In this document: positions 7,354 to 16,555 of the stretch, piece after piece
How the letters are laid out: each line of letters opens with the position of its first letter
Numbering within the stretch: position 1 is the first letter of the stretch
From: Staphylococcus schweitzeri
GTDB lineage: Bacteria > Bacillota > Bacilli > Staphylococcales > Staphylococcaceae
Reading direction: 5' to 3'
Length of the DNA: 53,686 bases
Assembly (NCBI RefSeq): GCF_002902405.1
Contig: NZ_PPQS01000026.1
Location: 1-53,686 of the forward strand
The notes under the pieces: generated by a model
Seen by the model: the letters and a program-made list of their open reading frames with translations, nothing else
The model's database searches: none
Told to the model about the DNA's origin: nothing
Made by a program: the position numbers and the translations under genes

Positions 7354-8403
7354 ATGTTTTTAGCTTGGAATGAAATACGGCGTAACAAATTGAAGTTTGG
7401 ACTGATTATTGGAGTGTTGGCAATGATTAGTTACTTACTATTTTTATTGTCTGGATTAGCGAATGGCCTTATCAATATGAATAAAGAAGGCATTGATAAG
7501 TGGCATGCGGATGCCATTGTTCTAAATAAAGATGCTAACCAAACTGTGCAACAATCTATTTTTAATAAGAAAGATATTGAAAATAAATACAAGAAACAAG
7601 CTACGTTGAAGCAAACAGGGGAAATTGTGTCTAATGGCCATCAAAAAGACAATGTTTTAGTGTTCGGTGTTGAAAAGTCATCATTTTTAGTTCCGAGTTT
7701 AATAGAAGGGCATAAAGCGACTAAAGATAATGAAGTGTTAGCTGATGAAACACTTAAAAATAAAGGATTTAATATAGGTGACACATTAACACTATCTCAA
7801 TCAGATGAAAAATTGCATATCGTAGGTTTTACAGAGAGCGCAAAATATAATGCGTCACCAGTCATTTTCACGAATGACGCTACCATTGCCAAAATCAATC
7901 CTAGATTGACTGGAGATAAAATCAATGCAGTTGTTGTACGTGATACAAATTGGAAAGACAAAAAATTAAACCAAAAGCTTGAAGCAGTAAGTATTAATGA
8001 CTTTATTGAAAATTTACCAGGTTATAAACCGCAGAACTTAACATTAAACTTTATGATTTCATTCTTGTTTGTCATTTCAGCTACAGTAATAGGTATATTC
8101 TTATATGTCATGACATTACAAAAAACGAGTTTATTTGGCATATTAAAGGCTCAAGGATTTACGAATGGTTATTTAGCGAACGTAGTTATTTCGCAGACGC
8201 TCATATTAGCATTATTCGGTACGACAATTGGCTTACTATTAACAGGCGTTACAGGTGCATTTTTACCTGATGCAGTACCCGTCAAATTCGATGTACTAAC
8301 ATTGCTTATATTTGCAGTTGTGTTAATGATTGTCTCTGTATTAGGAAGTTTATTCTCCATTTTAACAATTAAAAAAATAGATCCGTTAAAGGCGATTGGG
8401 TAG
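7354..8403 (+). CDS. ABC transporter permease, MacB/FtsX (HrtB-like) type
   Basis: 349 residues. One N-terminal membrane helix (about 15-37), a large extracytoplasmic domain (about 40-225) and three C-terminal helices (about 230-345) make the FtsX/MacB layout. The ending DPLKAIG is typical of these permeases. Such proteins couple cytosolic ATP hydrolysis to movements of the outer domain, and related staphylococcal systems expel haem or cell-wall-active peptides. The ATPase gene starts 12 bases downstream, so the two form one transporter. The out-of-frame ATG at 7350 was rejected; the ATG at 7354 follows GGGAGAGG. Substrate not identifiable. Confidence 0.85.
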   Translation: MFLAWNEIRRNKLKFGLIIGVLAMISYLLFLLSGLANGLINMNKEGIDKWHADAIVLNKDANQTVQQSIFNKKDIENKYKKQATLKQTGEIVSNGHQKDNVLVFGVEKSSFLVPSLIEGHKATKDNEVLADETLKNKGFNIGDTLTLSQSDEKLHIVGFTESAKYNASPVIFTNDATIAKINPRLTGDKINAVVVRDTNWKDKKLNQKLEAVSINDFIENLPGYKPQNLTLNFMISFLFVISATVIGIFLYVMTLQKTSLFGILKAQGFTNGYLANVVISQTLILALFGTTIGLLLTGVTGAFLPDAVPVKFDVLTLLIFAVVLMIVSVLGSLFSILTIKKIDPLKAIG

Positions 8404-8415
8404 GAGGTGTAGCAA

Positions 8416-9093
8416 ATGTTGAAATTTGAAAATGTAACAAAGTCATTTAAAGATGGTAATCGTACGATTGAAGCGGTTAAAGATACAAATTTTGAGATAA
8501 ATAAAGGAGATATTATAGCACTTGTTGGACCTTCTGGCTCTGGTAAAAGTACATTTCTAACTATGGCAGGTGCTTTACAAACGCCGACATCTGGGCACAT
8601 ATTAATCAATAACCAAGATATTACGACAATGAAGCAAAAAGCATTGTCAAAAGTAAGAATGTCTGAGATAGGTTTTATTTTACAAGCTACAAATCTTGTG
8701 CCATTTTTAACGGTAAAGCAACAATTTACCTTATTGAAAAAGAAAAATAAGAATGTTATGTCTAATGAAGACTATCAGCAACTTATGTCACAATTAGGGC
8801 TAACGTCATTGCTTAATAAATTGCCATCAGAGATTTCAGGTGGTCAGAAACAACGTGTTGCAATTGCGAAAGCATTGTATACAAATCCATCTATTATTTT
8901 AGCGGATGAACCTACCGCAGCGTTAGATACTGAAAATGCGATTGAAGTCATTAAAATTTTACGTGACCAAGCAAAACAAAGAGAAAAAGCATGTATTATC
9001 GTTACACATGATGAACGACTTAAAGCATATTGTGACCGTTCGTATCATATGAAAGACGGCGTTCTTAATCTCGAGGAAGAAATAGCAGAATAG
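8416..9093 (+). CDS. ABC transporter ATP-binding protein, MacB/LolD type
   Basis: 225 residues. Walker A GPSGSGKST at 38-46, Q-loop near FILQATN (87-93), signature SGGQKQR at 141-147, Walker B IILADEPT at 160-167 and the switch histidine in VTHDERL. Length and motif spacing match the MacB/LolD/HrtA group that works with FtsX-type permeases. GGAGG, ten bases before the ATG, is within the 12-base gap after the permease. A terminator follows 6 bases after the stop. Confidence 0.9.
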   Translation: MLKFENVTKSFKDGNRTIEAVKDTNFEINKGDIIALVGPSGSGKSTFLTMAGALQTPTSGHILINNQDITTMKQKALSKVRMSEIGFILQATNLVPFLTVKQQFTLLKKKNKNVMSNEDYQQLMSQLGLTSLLNKLPSEISGGQKQRVAIAKALYTNPSIILADEPTAALDTENAIEVIKILRDQAKQREKACIIVTHDERLKAYCDRSYHMKDGVLNLEEEIAE

Positions 9094-9096
9094 TTT

Positions 9097-9127
9097 TTAT
9101 ACCGGCATACTATGTGTCGGTATTTTT
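9097..9127 (+). terminator. terminator of the ABC transporter operon
   Basis: Stem ATACCGGCA (9099-9107) and TGTCGGTAT (9115-9123) with one non-Watson-Crick pair and a seven-base loop, followed by a T run. Confidence 0.88.
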
Positions 9128-9166
9128 ATGTTTATGTATTATTTGAATAAACTTTCACATTCAATT

Positions 9167-9182
9167 GATAATAATTATTATC
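9167..9182. promoter_or_regulatory. Fur-box-like palindrome
   Basis: GATAATAATTATTATC is a perfect 16-base palindrome. Read as the 7-1-7 Fur consensus TGATAATNATTATCA it matches at 14 of 15 positions. It lies upstream of a candidate -10 (TATAAT, 9207-9212) of the PfoR-like gene, a position compatible with iron-dependent control. Confidence 0.55.
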
Positions 9183-9298
9183 GAAAATTAGAAATATTCC
9201 GTGAAATATAATATTTTTTGTAGTAAAATGGCCTCTAAGTATTCAATATTTAAATATGGGGATTGAATATAAAATTATCGAAATGGGGGGCAATGGTT

Positions 9299-10330
9299 AT
9301 GGATTTATTAATAGGTACATTATTTTTATTTTTGGTCTTAGTGATTTTTACATTATTTACATATAAAGCACCTAATGGTATGCGCGCCATGGGAGCATTA
9401 GCAAATGCAGCAATCGCAACATTTTTAGTGGAAGCATTTAATAAATATGTTGGTGGTGAAGTGTTTGGAATTAAGTTTTTAGAAGAGTTAGGGGATGCTG
9501 CGGGAGGTCTTGGTGGTGTCGCTGCCGCTGGATTAACAGCATTGGCTATCGGTGTATCACCAGTATATGCATTAGTTATAGCAGCCGCGTGCGGTGGTAT
9601 GGATTTATTACCAGGTTTCTTTGCGGGTTATATGATTGGATATGTGATGAAATATACAGAGAAATATGTGCCGGATGGTGTAGACTTAATTGGATCGATT
9701 GTCATCTTAGCGCCATTAGCTCGTCTTATTGCAGCATTATTAACGCCAGTAGTGAATAGTACATTGATTCGAATTGGTGATATTATCCAAAGTAGTACGA
9801 ATACGAATCCAATTATCATGGGTATCATTTTAGGTGGTATTATTACGGTTGTCGGCACGGCGCCATTGAGTTCAATGGCATTGACAGCATTATTAGGTTT
9901 AACTGGTGTGCCTATGGCTATTGGTGCCATGGCAGCATTTAGTTCAGCATTTATGAATGGGACGTTATTCCATCGCTTAAAATTAGGTGATCGAAAGTCT
10001 ACAATTGCAGTAAGTATTGAACCTTTATCACAAGCAGATATTGTATCAGCGAATCCAATTCCAATCTATATTACAAATTTCTTTGGTGGTGCGATTGCTG
10101 GTTTGATTATTGCTATGTCAGGTTTAATTAACGATGCGACAGGTACAGCTACACCGATTGCAGGATTTTTAGTTATGTTTGGATTTAATCATCCTACGAC
10201 AATTGTGATTTATGGTGTAGTAATGGCGGTTGTAGGTGCGCTTGCAGGTTATCTTGGTTCAATCGTATTTAAAAAATATCCAATTGTTACTAAGCAAGAC
10301 ATGATTAATCGAGGTGCAGTAGACGCATAA
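9299..10330 (+). CDS. PTS EIIC-like membrane protein, PfoR family
   Basis: About 343 residues with eight to ten hydrophobic, Gly/Ala-rich segments. It resembles the PTS_EIIC_2 group, members of which were annotated as perfringolysin O regulator PfoR. EIIC domains move sugars in the phosphotransferase system, but no EIIA or EIIB domain is present here or next door, so both substrate and transport activity are unproven. A TTG at 9263 and an ATG at 9293 are in frame, but the GGGGGG at 9285-9290 is best spaced for ATG 9299. A Fur-like palindrome lies about 120 bases upstream and a hairpin follows at 10370. Confidence 0.78.
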   Translation: MDLLIGTLFLFLVLVIFTLFTYKAPNGMRAMGALANAAIATFLVEAFNKYVGGEVFGIKFLEELGDAAGGLGGVAAAGLTALAIGVSPVYALVIAAACGGMDLLPGFFAGYMIGYVMKYTEKYVPDGVDLIGSIVILAPLARLIAALLTPVVNSTLIRIGDIIQSSTNTNPIIMGIILGGIITVVGTAPLSSMALTALLGLTGVPMAIGAMAAFSSAFMNGTLFHRLKLGDRKSTIAVSIEPLSQADIVSANPIPIYITNFFGGAIAGLIIAMSGLINDATGTATPIAGFLVMFGFNHPTTIVIYGVVMAVVGALAGYLGSIVFKKYPIVTKQDMINRGAVDA

Positions 10331-10369
10331 CATCATCATATTGAATAGTAAAAACAAATAAAACATAGT

Positions 10370-10416
10370 AACGTGATTCAGTCGATGTAACAGTCGATAA
10401 TGGGTCACGTTTTTTT
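10370..10416 (+). terminator. terminator of the PfoR-like gene
   Basis: AACGTGA (10370-10376) pairs with TCACGTT (10405-10411), followed by a T run. The inner part is nearly shared with the hairpin at 13945-13985 (see findings). Confidence 0.8.
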
Positions 10417-10579
10417 ATAGAAAATTTAAGACATAAAAATGTCATAATTTAAAGTCGACAAATATCACTCTGTATAAACATTTATCATTTTCTTAAGTGC
10501 CTTTTACGTTATGGAATGAACTTACTTTTTACGAAATTATGCGCATTTTATAAACAAATATCATTGGCATACCGCTAAA

Positions 10580-10593
10580 TGTAAGCGTTTACA
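10580..10593. promoter_or_regulatory. cre site (CcpA operator) upstream of the kinase gene
   Basis: TGTAAGCGTTTACA is almost a perfect palindrome and matches the catabolite-responsive element core (TGNAANCGNWNNCW). It lies about 80 bases before the start of the kinase/PsuG/NupC cassette, implying glucose repression of nucleoside use. Confidence 0.75.
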
Positions 10594-10671
10594 AAATAAA
10601 TAACTGCATGCTACGATATTTTTGTAAATTCACTGATTCAAGTATTTTAAGTCAATATGAGGAGGGATGTT

Positions 10672-11790
10672 ATGAGCGATTCTGAGAAAGAGATTTTAAA
10701 AAGGATTAAAGATAATCCATTTATTTCACAACGTGAACTTGCTGAGGCAATTGGTCTATCTAGACCCAGCGTAGCAAACATTATTTCAGGATTAATACAA
10801 AAGGAATATGTTATGGGAAAAGCATATGTCTTAAATGAAGATTATCCTATTGTTTGTATTGGTGCAGCGAATGTAGATCGTAAGTTTTATGTGCATAAAG
10901 ATTTGGTTGCAGAAACATCAAATCCTGTAACGTCAACACGCTCAATTGGTGGCGTAGCAAGAAATATTGCTGAGAACTTAGGTAGGCTTGGCGAAACGGT
11001 CGCTTTTTTATCTACTAGTGGACAAGATAGTGAATGGGAAATGATTAAACGATTGTCCACACCATTTATGAATTTGGATCATGTTCAACAATTTGAAAAT
11101 GCGAGTACAGGTTCATATACAGCTTTAATTAGTAAAGAAGGCGACATGACATATGGCTTAGCAGATATGGAAGTGTTTGACTACATAACACCTGAATTTT
11201 TAATTAAACGTTCACACTTATTGAAAAAGGCAAAGTGTATTATTGTCGATTTGAATTTAGGCAAAGAGGCATTAAATTTCTTATGTGCCTATACCACGAA
11301 ACATCAAATCAAATTAGTTATTACCACGGTTTCTTCCCCAAAAATGAAAAATATGCCTGATTCACTATATGCTATTGATTGGATTATCACGAATAAAGAT
11401 GAAACAGAAACATACTTAAATTTAAAAATAGAATCTACTGATGATTTAAAAATAGCTGCTAAACGCTGGAATGATTTAGGTGTTGAAAATATTATTGTGA
11501 CAAATGGCGTGAAAGAACTCATTTATCGAAGTGGTGAGGAAGAAATCATCAAGTCAGTTATGCCATCAAATAGTGTGAAAGATGTTACAGGTGCAGGTGA
11601 TTCATTCTGTGCTGCAGTAGTGTATAGCTGGTTAAATGGGATGACTACTGAAGATATATTAATTGCTGGCATGGTTAACGCAAAGAAAACGATAGAAACG
11701 AAATATACAGTTAGGCAAAACCTAGATCAACAGCAACTTTATCACGATATGGAGGATTATAAAAATGGCAAATTTACAAAAGTATATTGA
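10672..11790 (+). CDS. PfkB-family kinase with N-terminal HTH, probable pseudouridine kinase
   Basis: 372 residues. An N-terminal winged-helix segment (about 1-55; LAEAIGLSRPSVANIISGLIQK) is fused to a PfkB/ribokinase domain (about 57-360). Kinase marks are GGVARNIAENLGRLG at 93-107 and TGAGDSFCAA at 306-315, with Asp310 as expected base. Next to psuG and a nucleoside permease, the likely reaction is phosphorylation of pseudouridine to its 5'-phosphate. The HTH may let the same protein sense substrate and control its operon; this is inference. ATG 10657 was rejected because AGGAGG at 10660-10665 lies within that extension and points to ATG 10672. A cre site lies upstream. Confidence 0.87.
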   Translation: MSDSEKEILKRIKDNPFISQRELAEAIGLSRPSVANIISGLIQKEYVMGKAYVLNEDYPIVCIGAANVDRKFYVHKDLVAETSNPVTSTRSIGGVARNIAENLGRLGETVAFLSTSGQDSEWEMIKRLSTPFMNLDHVQQFENASTGSYTALISKEGDMTYGLADMEVFDYITPEFLIKRSHLLKKAKCIIVDLNLGKEALNFLCAYTTKHQIKLVITTVSSPKMKNMPDSLYAIDWIITNKDETETYLNLKIESTDDLKIAAKRWNDLGVENIIVTNGVKELIYRSGEEEIIKSVMPSNSVKDVTGAGDSFCAAVVYSWLNGMTTEDILIAGMVNAKKTIETKYTVRQNLDQQQLYHDMEDYKNGKFTKVY

Positions 11791-12688
11791 GTATTCTCGA
11801 GAAGTTCAGCAAGCACGGGAGAACAATCAACCGATTGTAGCATTAGAATCAACAATTATTTCGCATGGTATGCCGTACCCACAAAATGTTGAAATGGCAA
11901 CAACAGTAGAGCAAATTATCAGGAATAATGGTGCCATTCCAGCAACCATAGCAATTATAGATGGCAAAATTAAAATTGGTTTAGAAAGTGAAGACTTAGA
12001 AATACTTGCAACTAGTAAAGACGTTGCTAAAGTGTCTAGACGGGATTTAGCAGAAGTTGTTGCGATGAAACGCATTGGTGCTACTACTGTAGCGACGACG
12101 ATGATATGTGCTGCAATGGCTGGTATTCAATTTTTTGTTACTGGAGGTATTGGGGGAGTACATAAAGGTGCAGAACATACGATGGACATTTCAGCAGACT
12201 TAGAAGAATTGTCTAAAACAAATGTCACTGTTATCTGTGCAGGTGCCAAATCAATTTTAGACTTACCTAAGACGATGGAGTATTTAGAAACAAAAGGCGT
12301 TCCAGTTATTGGATATCAAACGAATGAATTGCCAGCATTCTTCACTCGCGAAAGCGGTGTTAAGTTAACAAGTTCGGTTGAAACGCCGGAACGACTTGCT
12401 GACATTCATTTAACCAAACAGCAGTTAAATCTTGAAGGTGGCATTGTTGTTGCTAATCCAATTCCATATGAGCATGCCTTATCAAAAGCATATATTGAGG
12501 CAATCATAAATGAAGCTGTTGTTGAATCGGAAAATCAAGGTATTAAAGGTAAGGATTCCACACCGTTCTTGTTAGGGAAAATTGTAGAAAAAACGAATGG
12601 TAAAAGTTTAGCAGCAAATATAAAACTCGTTGAAAATAATGCGGCGTTGGGGGCTAAAATTGCTGTCGCTGTTAATAAATTATTGTAG
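11765..12688 (+). CDS. psuG: pseudouridine-5'-phosphate glycosidase (IndA family)
   Basis: 307 residues. It starts inside the kinase gene (26-base overlap), with GGAGG before the ATG, so the two are translationally coupled. It shows the PsuG landmarks: ALESTIISHGMPYPQN (27-41), FVTGGIGGVHKGA (124-136) and the lysine in CAGAKSILDLPKTMEYL (Lys162), equivalent to the Schiff-base lysine of E. coli PsuG. The enzyme splits the C-glycosidic bond of pseudouridine 5'-phosphate, giving uracil and ribose 5-phosphate. With the upstream kinase and downstream permease it forms a full uptake and breakdown route. Full length. Confidence 0.93.
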   Translation: MANLQKYIEYSREVQQARENNQPIVALESTIISHGMPYPQNVEMATTVEQIIRNNGAIPATIAIIDGKIKIGLESEDLEILATSKDVAKVSRRDLAEVVAMKRIGATTVATTMICAAMAGIQFFVTGGIGGVHKGAEHTMDISADLEELSKTNVTVICAGAKSILDLPKTMEYLETKGVPVIGYQTNELPAFFTRESGVKLTSSVETPERLADIHLTKQQLNLEGGIVVANPIPYEHALSKAYIEAIINEAVVESENQGIKGKDSTPFLLGKIVEKTNGKSLAANIKLVENNAALGAKIAVAVNKLL

Positions 12689-12698
12689 GTGATGATAC

Positions 12699-13919
12699 AT
12701 GTCTATTTTATTCGCTATCACAGGGATAGCATTTGCACTATTTGTTGCGTTTTTATTCAGTTTTGATCGTAAAAACATAGACTTCAAAAAGACGTTAATA
12801 ATGATATTTATTCAAGTGTTGATTGTGTTATTTATGATGAACACAACGATTGGTTTAACAATCTTAACTGCATTAGGTTCATTTTTTGAAGGGTTAATAA
12901 ATGTTAGTAAAGCAGGTATAAACTTTGTTTTTGGAGATATACAAAATAAAAATGGCTTTACGTTCTTTTTAAATGTGTTGCTGCCATTAGTTTTCATTTC
13001 TGTATTAATAGGCATTTTTAATTATATTAAGGTATTACCATTTATTATCAAATATGTAGGTATTGCTATTAATAAAATAACTAGGATGGGGCGCTTAGAA
13101 AGTTATTTTGCTATTTCGACAGCGATGTTTGGACAGCCAGAAGTGTATTTAACTATAAAAGACATTATTCCAAAGTTGTCTAAAGCAAAATTATATACAA
13201 TTGCGACATCTGGTATGAGTGCTGTTAGCATGGCAATGTTGGGTTCATATATGCAAATGATTGAACCTAAGTTCGTAGTTACAGCAGTAATGTTAAATAT
13301 TTTCAGTGCGCTTATCATCGCCAGTGTAATCAATCCCTATAAATCTGATGATACTGATGTTGAAATTGATAACTTAACAAAATCCACAGAAACTAAAACA
13401 TTGAATGGAAACACAGGAAAACCTAAGAAAGTTGCCTTTTTCCAAATGATTGGTGATAGTGCGATGGATGGGTTTAAAATCGCTGTTGTAGTAGCCGTAA
13501 TGTTGTTAGCATTTATTTCATTAATGGAAGCGATTAATATCATGTTTGGTAGTGTTGGTTTGAACTTTAAACAACTTATTGGCTATGTGTTTGCACCAAT
13601 CGCATTCTTAATGGGGATTCCATGGAGCGAAGCTGTTCCAGCTGGATCTTTAATGGCGACTAAATTAATTACAAATGAGTTTGTAGCAATGCTTGATTTT
13701 AAAAATGTCCTTGGTGATGTATCAGCTCGAACACAAGGTATCATTTCAGTTTACTTAGTAAGTTTCGCTAATTTTGGTACGGTTGGTATCATCGTAGGTT
13801 CAATTAAAGGCATTAGTAATAAACAAGGAGAAAAAGTTGCATCCTTTGCAATGAGGTTGCTACTTGGTTCAACTCTAGCTTCAATCATTTCAGGATCAAT
13901 CATTGGCTTAGTATTGTAA
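12699..13919 (+). CDS. nupC: concentrative nucleoside transporter, NupC family
   Basis: 406 residues with about ten membrane segments. It carries CNT-family motifs: GQPEVYLTIKDIIPKLSKAKLYTIATSGMSAVSMAML (about 147-183) and the C-terminal GIPWSEAVPAGSLMATKLITNEFVA. CNT proteins import nucleosides with protons or sodium. It starts 11 bases after psuG in the same cassette, so (pseudo)uridine is the likely substrate. A hydrophilic stretch at about 214-248 (KSDDTDVEIDNLTKSTETKTLNGN) is a cytoplasmic or external loop. The symbol marks the family; S. aureus has other copies. Confidence 0.88.
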   Translation: MSILFAITGIAFALFVAFLFSFDRKNIDFKKTLIMIFIQVLIVLFMMNTTIGLTILTALGSFFEGLINVSKAGINFVFGDIQNKNGFTFFLNVLLPLVFISVLIGIFNYIKVLPFIIKYVGIAINKITRMGRLESYFAISTAMFGQPEVYLTIKDIIPKLSKAKLYTIATSGMSAVSMAMLGSYMQMIEPKFVVTAVMLNIFSALIIASVINPYKSDDTDVEIDNLTKSTETKTLNGNTGKPKKVAFFQMIGDSAMDGFKIAVVVAVMLLAFISLMEAINIMFGSVGLNFKQLIGYVFAPIAFLMGIPWSEAVPAGSLMATKLITNEFVAMLDFKNVLGDVSARTQGIISVYLVSFANFGTVGIIVGSIKGISNKQGEKVASFAMRLLLGSTLASIISGSIIGLVL

Positions 13920-13944
13920 TTTAATCGAAGTAGTGAAATATAGA

Positions 13945-13985
13945 AACGTGATTCAGATGACATAACAGTCGGAACTGAATCACGT
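13945..13985 (+). terminator. hairpin after nupC
   Basis: ACGTGATTCAG (13946-13956) pairs perfectly with CTGAATCACGT (13975-13985). The stem is strong, but it is not followed by a proper U run, so it may act mainly as a 3'-end stabiliser or weak terminator. Confidence 0.65.
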
Positions 13986-14001
13986 ATTGCATAACAAAAT
14001 C

Positions 14002-14057
14002 AAACCCCCATCACCAAGGTGGCACAATAGTGCATGATACCTTACTGATGGGGGTTT
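14002..14057 (-). terminator. terminator of nanT
   Basis: A 12-base perfect stem AAACCCCCATCA (14002-14013) and TGATGGGGGTTT (14046-14057). On the minus strand the hairpin is followed by T-rich sequence just after the nanT stop. Confidence 0.85.
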
Positions 14058-14067
14058 CCAACTAACA

Positions 14068-15600
14068 TTACTTTTTCGTAGCCGTTTTTGAAATGTATGT
14101 TGATGGTTTATCTTTTTCAAATATTGTTAATCCCGTAATATCTTTTTTATGTTTTGAAGGGGCGATAAAGCTAAGTACATAAGCAAAGACAAAGGCAACA
14201 GTAAATGAAATGGTTGATACATAGAAAGGTGAGTTACCTTTACCGACGCCATTATACACGTACGCAAAGATGATACCTAAAATTAATCCACAAATGACAC
14301 CGAATGTATTTGTGCGTTTTGTAAAAATACCGACAGCGAATACACCTGCTAATGGAACGCCGAATAACCCAGTAACAAACAAGAATAAGTCCCATAAGTC
14401 ATTTGAATTTGACGCAATTAAGTATAAGGACATACCAAAACCAAATATACCTGCAATAATGATGACCAAACGAGCAAAGTTAACTTCATGTCGCTCGCTA
14501 CCTTTACCAAAGAAGCGTTGTTTAATATCGATTGAAATACAAGCAGATATAGAATTTAAGCTAGATGAAATGGTAGACTGTGCAGCAGCGAAAATAGCTG
14601 CAATGAGTAATCCTGCTACAAATGGTGGCATCTCAGTTAAAATGAAATATGGCACTACAGATGATGTATTGAAGCCTTTTGGTAAAACAGCTTCATGTGC
14701 ATAAAATGAGTACAACATTGTACCCATACCATAAAACAACGGTGCTGAGATTAATGCAAGGATACCATTTGTCCATAATGATTTATTGGTTTCTTTTAAG
14801 CTATCAGAAGCTTGGTATCTTTGTACGACATCTTGACTCGCAGTATATTGATACAAGTTATTAAAAATATTTCCAAGGAAAATAATGGGTATGGCAGCTG
14901 CTGCAGTATTTAGTTTCCAATTGTCAGCACTAATTAATTTTTTGTGTTCAATTGCATCTGCAAGAACAGTACCGAATCCACCTTTAATGTGCATAATACC
15001 TAAAATGATAATTACTAAAGCGCCACCTAATAATATGACACCTTGAATGAAATCACTCCATACAACACCTTCGAATCCACCTAAAAATGTATATAAAATA
15101 CAAAGTAAACCAACAAGTGATGCAACAATGTAAGGATTCATATCTGATACAGATGTGATTGCTAATGTTGGTAAGTAGATAACGATTGCAACACGTCCTA
15201 AATGGTAAACGACAAATAACAATGAGCCAATAACACGTATGCTAGGACTGAATCTAGCTTCTAAATATTCATATGCAGATGTTACCTTTAACTTTTTAAA
15301 GAATGGAACATAGAAATAAATTAGTAATGGAATAATTGCTACGATAGCGATGTTACCTGCAATATATGACCAATCTGTTAAAAATGCTTTCTCTGGTGTA
15401 GACATAAACGTAATTGCACTTAAAGTAGTTGCATAAATTGAAAAACCAACTACCCAAGATGGCAAGCGACCACTTGCGGTAAAGAAACTATTCGTACTTT
15501 GACTAGCGCGTTTAGTAAAATAAACGCCAATGAATAACATAGCTAGTAGATAAATGATAACGGCAACCCAGTTTAGTGTGCCAAATCCAACTTCTTTCAT
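14068..15600 (-). CDS. nanT: sialic acid:sodium symporter NanT (SSS family)
   Basis: About 510 residues with 13 predicted membrane segments, typical of the sodium:solute symporter family. Landmarks include FFTASGRLPSWVVGFSIYATTLSAITFMSTPEKAF early on and AAIFAAAQSTISSSLNSISACISIDI in the second half, holding the Na+-site serines. Position next to nanA shows that it imports N-acetylneuraminate. An ATG at 15609 is in frame, but its ribosome site (GGGG) would touch the codon; ATG 15600, nine bases beyond GGGG, is chosen. It follows nanA on the same strand, so nanAT form one operon. Confidence 0.92.
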   Translation of the reverse strand: MKEVGFGTLNWVAVIIYLLAMLFIGVYFTKRASQSTNSFFTASGRLPSWVVGFSIYATTLSAITFMSTPEKAFLTDWSYIAGNIAIVAIIPLLIYFYVPFFKKLKVTSAYEYLEARFSPSIRVIGSLLFVVYHLGRVAIVIYLPTLAITSVSDMNPYIVASLVGLLCILYTFLGGFEGVVWSDFIQGVILLGGALVIIILGIMHIKGGFGTVLADAIEHKKLISADNWKLNTAAAAIPIIFLGNIFNNLYQYTASQDVVQRYQASDSLKETNKSLWTNGILALISAPLFYGMGTMLYSFYAHEAVLPKGFNTSSVVPYFILTEMPPFVAGLLIAAIFAAAQSTISSSLNSISACISIDIKQRFFGKGSERHEVNFARLVIIIAGIFGFGMSLYLIASNSNDLWDLFLFVTGLFGVPLAGVFAVGIFTKRTNTFGVICGLILGIIFAYVYNGVGKGNSPFYVSTISFTVAFVFAYVLSFIAPSKHKKDITGLTIFEKDKPSTYISKTATKK

Positions 15601-15639
15601 GGGCAACATCCCCTTTACAATGTATTGATTCTTTGATGT

Positions 15640-16521
15640 CTATAAATCGTATTTTGCAATGAGTTGATCTAATGTTTGTCGATGTGTTTCGTTAAAAGGT
15701 TTGAAAGGACGTTTCGGTAATCCTGCATCAATGCCACGGTGACGTAATATTTCTTTCAATGTTGGATAAATCCCCATTGATAAAACTGTTTCGATAATGT
15801 CATTTGAATCATGTTGTAGTTGATAAGCTTCTTGAATTTGACCTTGTCGTGCTAAGTCGAAGATTTGTCTAGCACGGCGACCATTAACGTTATATGTAGA
15901 ACCAATTGCGCCATCTACACCAGAAATCGTAGCTTGAACTAACATTTCATCAAAGCCAGATAAGATTAATTTGTCTGGGAATGCTTTTCTAATACGTTCG
16001 AGTAGGAAGAAGTTCGGTGCTGTATATTTAACACCAACAATTTTTTCGTGATTAAATAGCTCACTGAATTGTTCAATAGAAATATTCACACCTGTTAAAT
16101 CTGGTATCGCATAAATAATCATATTGTTCTGTGTTGCTTCGATAATATCGAAATAGTAATCTCTAATTTCTTCAAAAGTAAATGGATAGTAGAATGGTGT
16201 TACGGCAGAAAGTGCATCGTAACCGAGTTCTGTGGCGTATTTTCCAAGTTCAATGGCTTCATTTAAATCTAACGAACCTACTTGAGCAATCAATTTGACC
16301 TTGTCTCCAACTGCCTCTTTGGCAATCTTGAAAACTTGTTTCTTCTGCTCTGTATTTAATAAAAAGTTTTCGCCTGAGCTTCCATTTACATAAAGTCCAT
16401 CTAATTTTTCAGTTTCAATGGCATTTTGAGCAATTTGTTTTAATCCTTGTTTATTTACTTGACCATTTTCATCAAAAGGAACGAGTAACGCTGCATATAA
16501 ACCTTTTAAATCTTTGTTCAT
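15640..16521 (-). CDS. nanA: N-acetylneuraminate lyase
   Basis: 293 residues, a full-length DapA-superfamily TIM barrel. It splits N-acetylneuraminate into N-acetylmannosamine and pyruvate in the cytosol, the first step of sialic acid use. Visible motifs are [19 protein letters not shown] (substrate carboxylate binding), [11 protein letters not shown] with the catalytic tyrosine, and [15 protein letters not shown] with the Schiff-base lysine. GGAGGG lies ten bases before the ATG. First gene of the nanAT operon, divergent from nanK; the shared promoter region has a cre site and an inverted repeat. Confidence 0.95.
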   Translation of the reverse strand: MNKDLKGLYAALLVPFDENGQVNKQGLKQIAQNAIETEKLDGLYVNGSSGENFLLNTEQKKQVFKIAKEAVGDKVKLIAQVGSLDLNEAIELGKYATELGYDALSAVTPFYYPFTFEEIRDYYFDIIEATQNNMIIYAIPDLTGVNISIEQFSELFNHEKIVGVKYTAPNFFLLERIRKAFPDKLILSGFDEMLVQATISGVDGAIGSTYNVNGRRARQIFDLARQGQIQEAYQLQHDSNDIIETVLSMGIYPTLKEILRHRGIDAGLPKRPFKPFNETHRQTLDQLIAKYDL

Positions 16522-16555
16522 TATGAAGTCCCTCCAAAAATCATGTGATAATATA

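Larger units (their letters stand above)
10331..10671. other. intergenic region between PfoR-like gene and pseudouridine cassette
   Basis: About 340 bases. It holds the terminator at 10370-10416 and the cre-like site at 10580-10593. The rest is AT-rich with no convincing small gene. Confidence 0.6.

Noticed and set aside
8169..8609. 146-codon minus-strand frame
   Set aside because: Spans the junction of the ABC permease and ATPase genes antisense, no ribosome site.
14270..14704. 144-codon plus-strand frame
   Set aside because: Shadow of nanT on the opposite strand; composition is typical of reverse-strand membrane genes.
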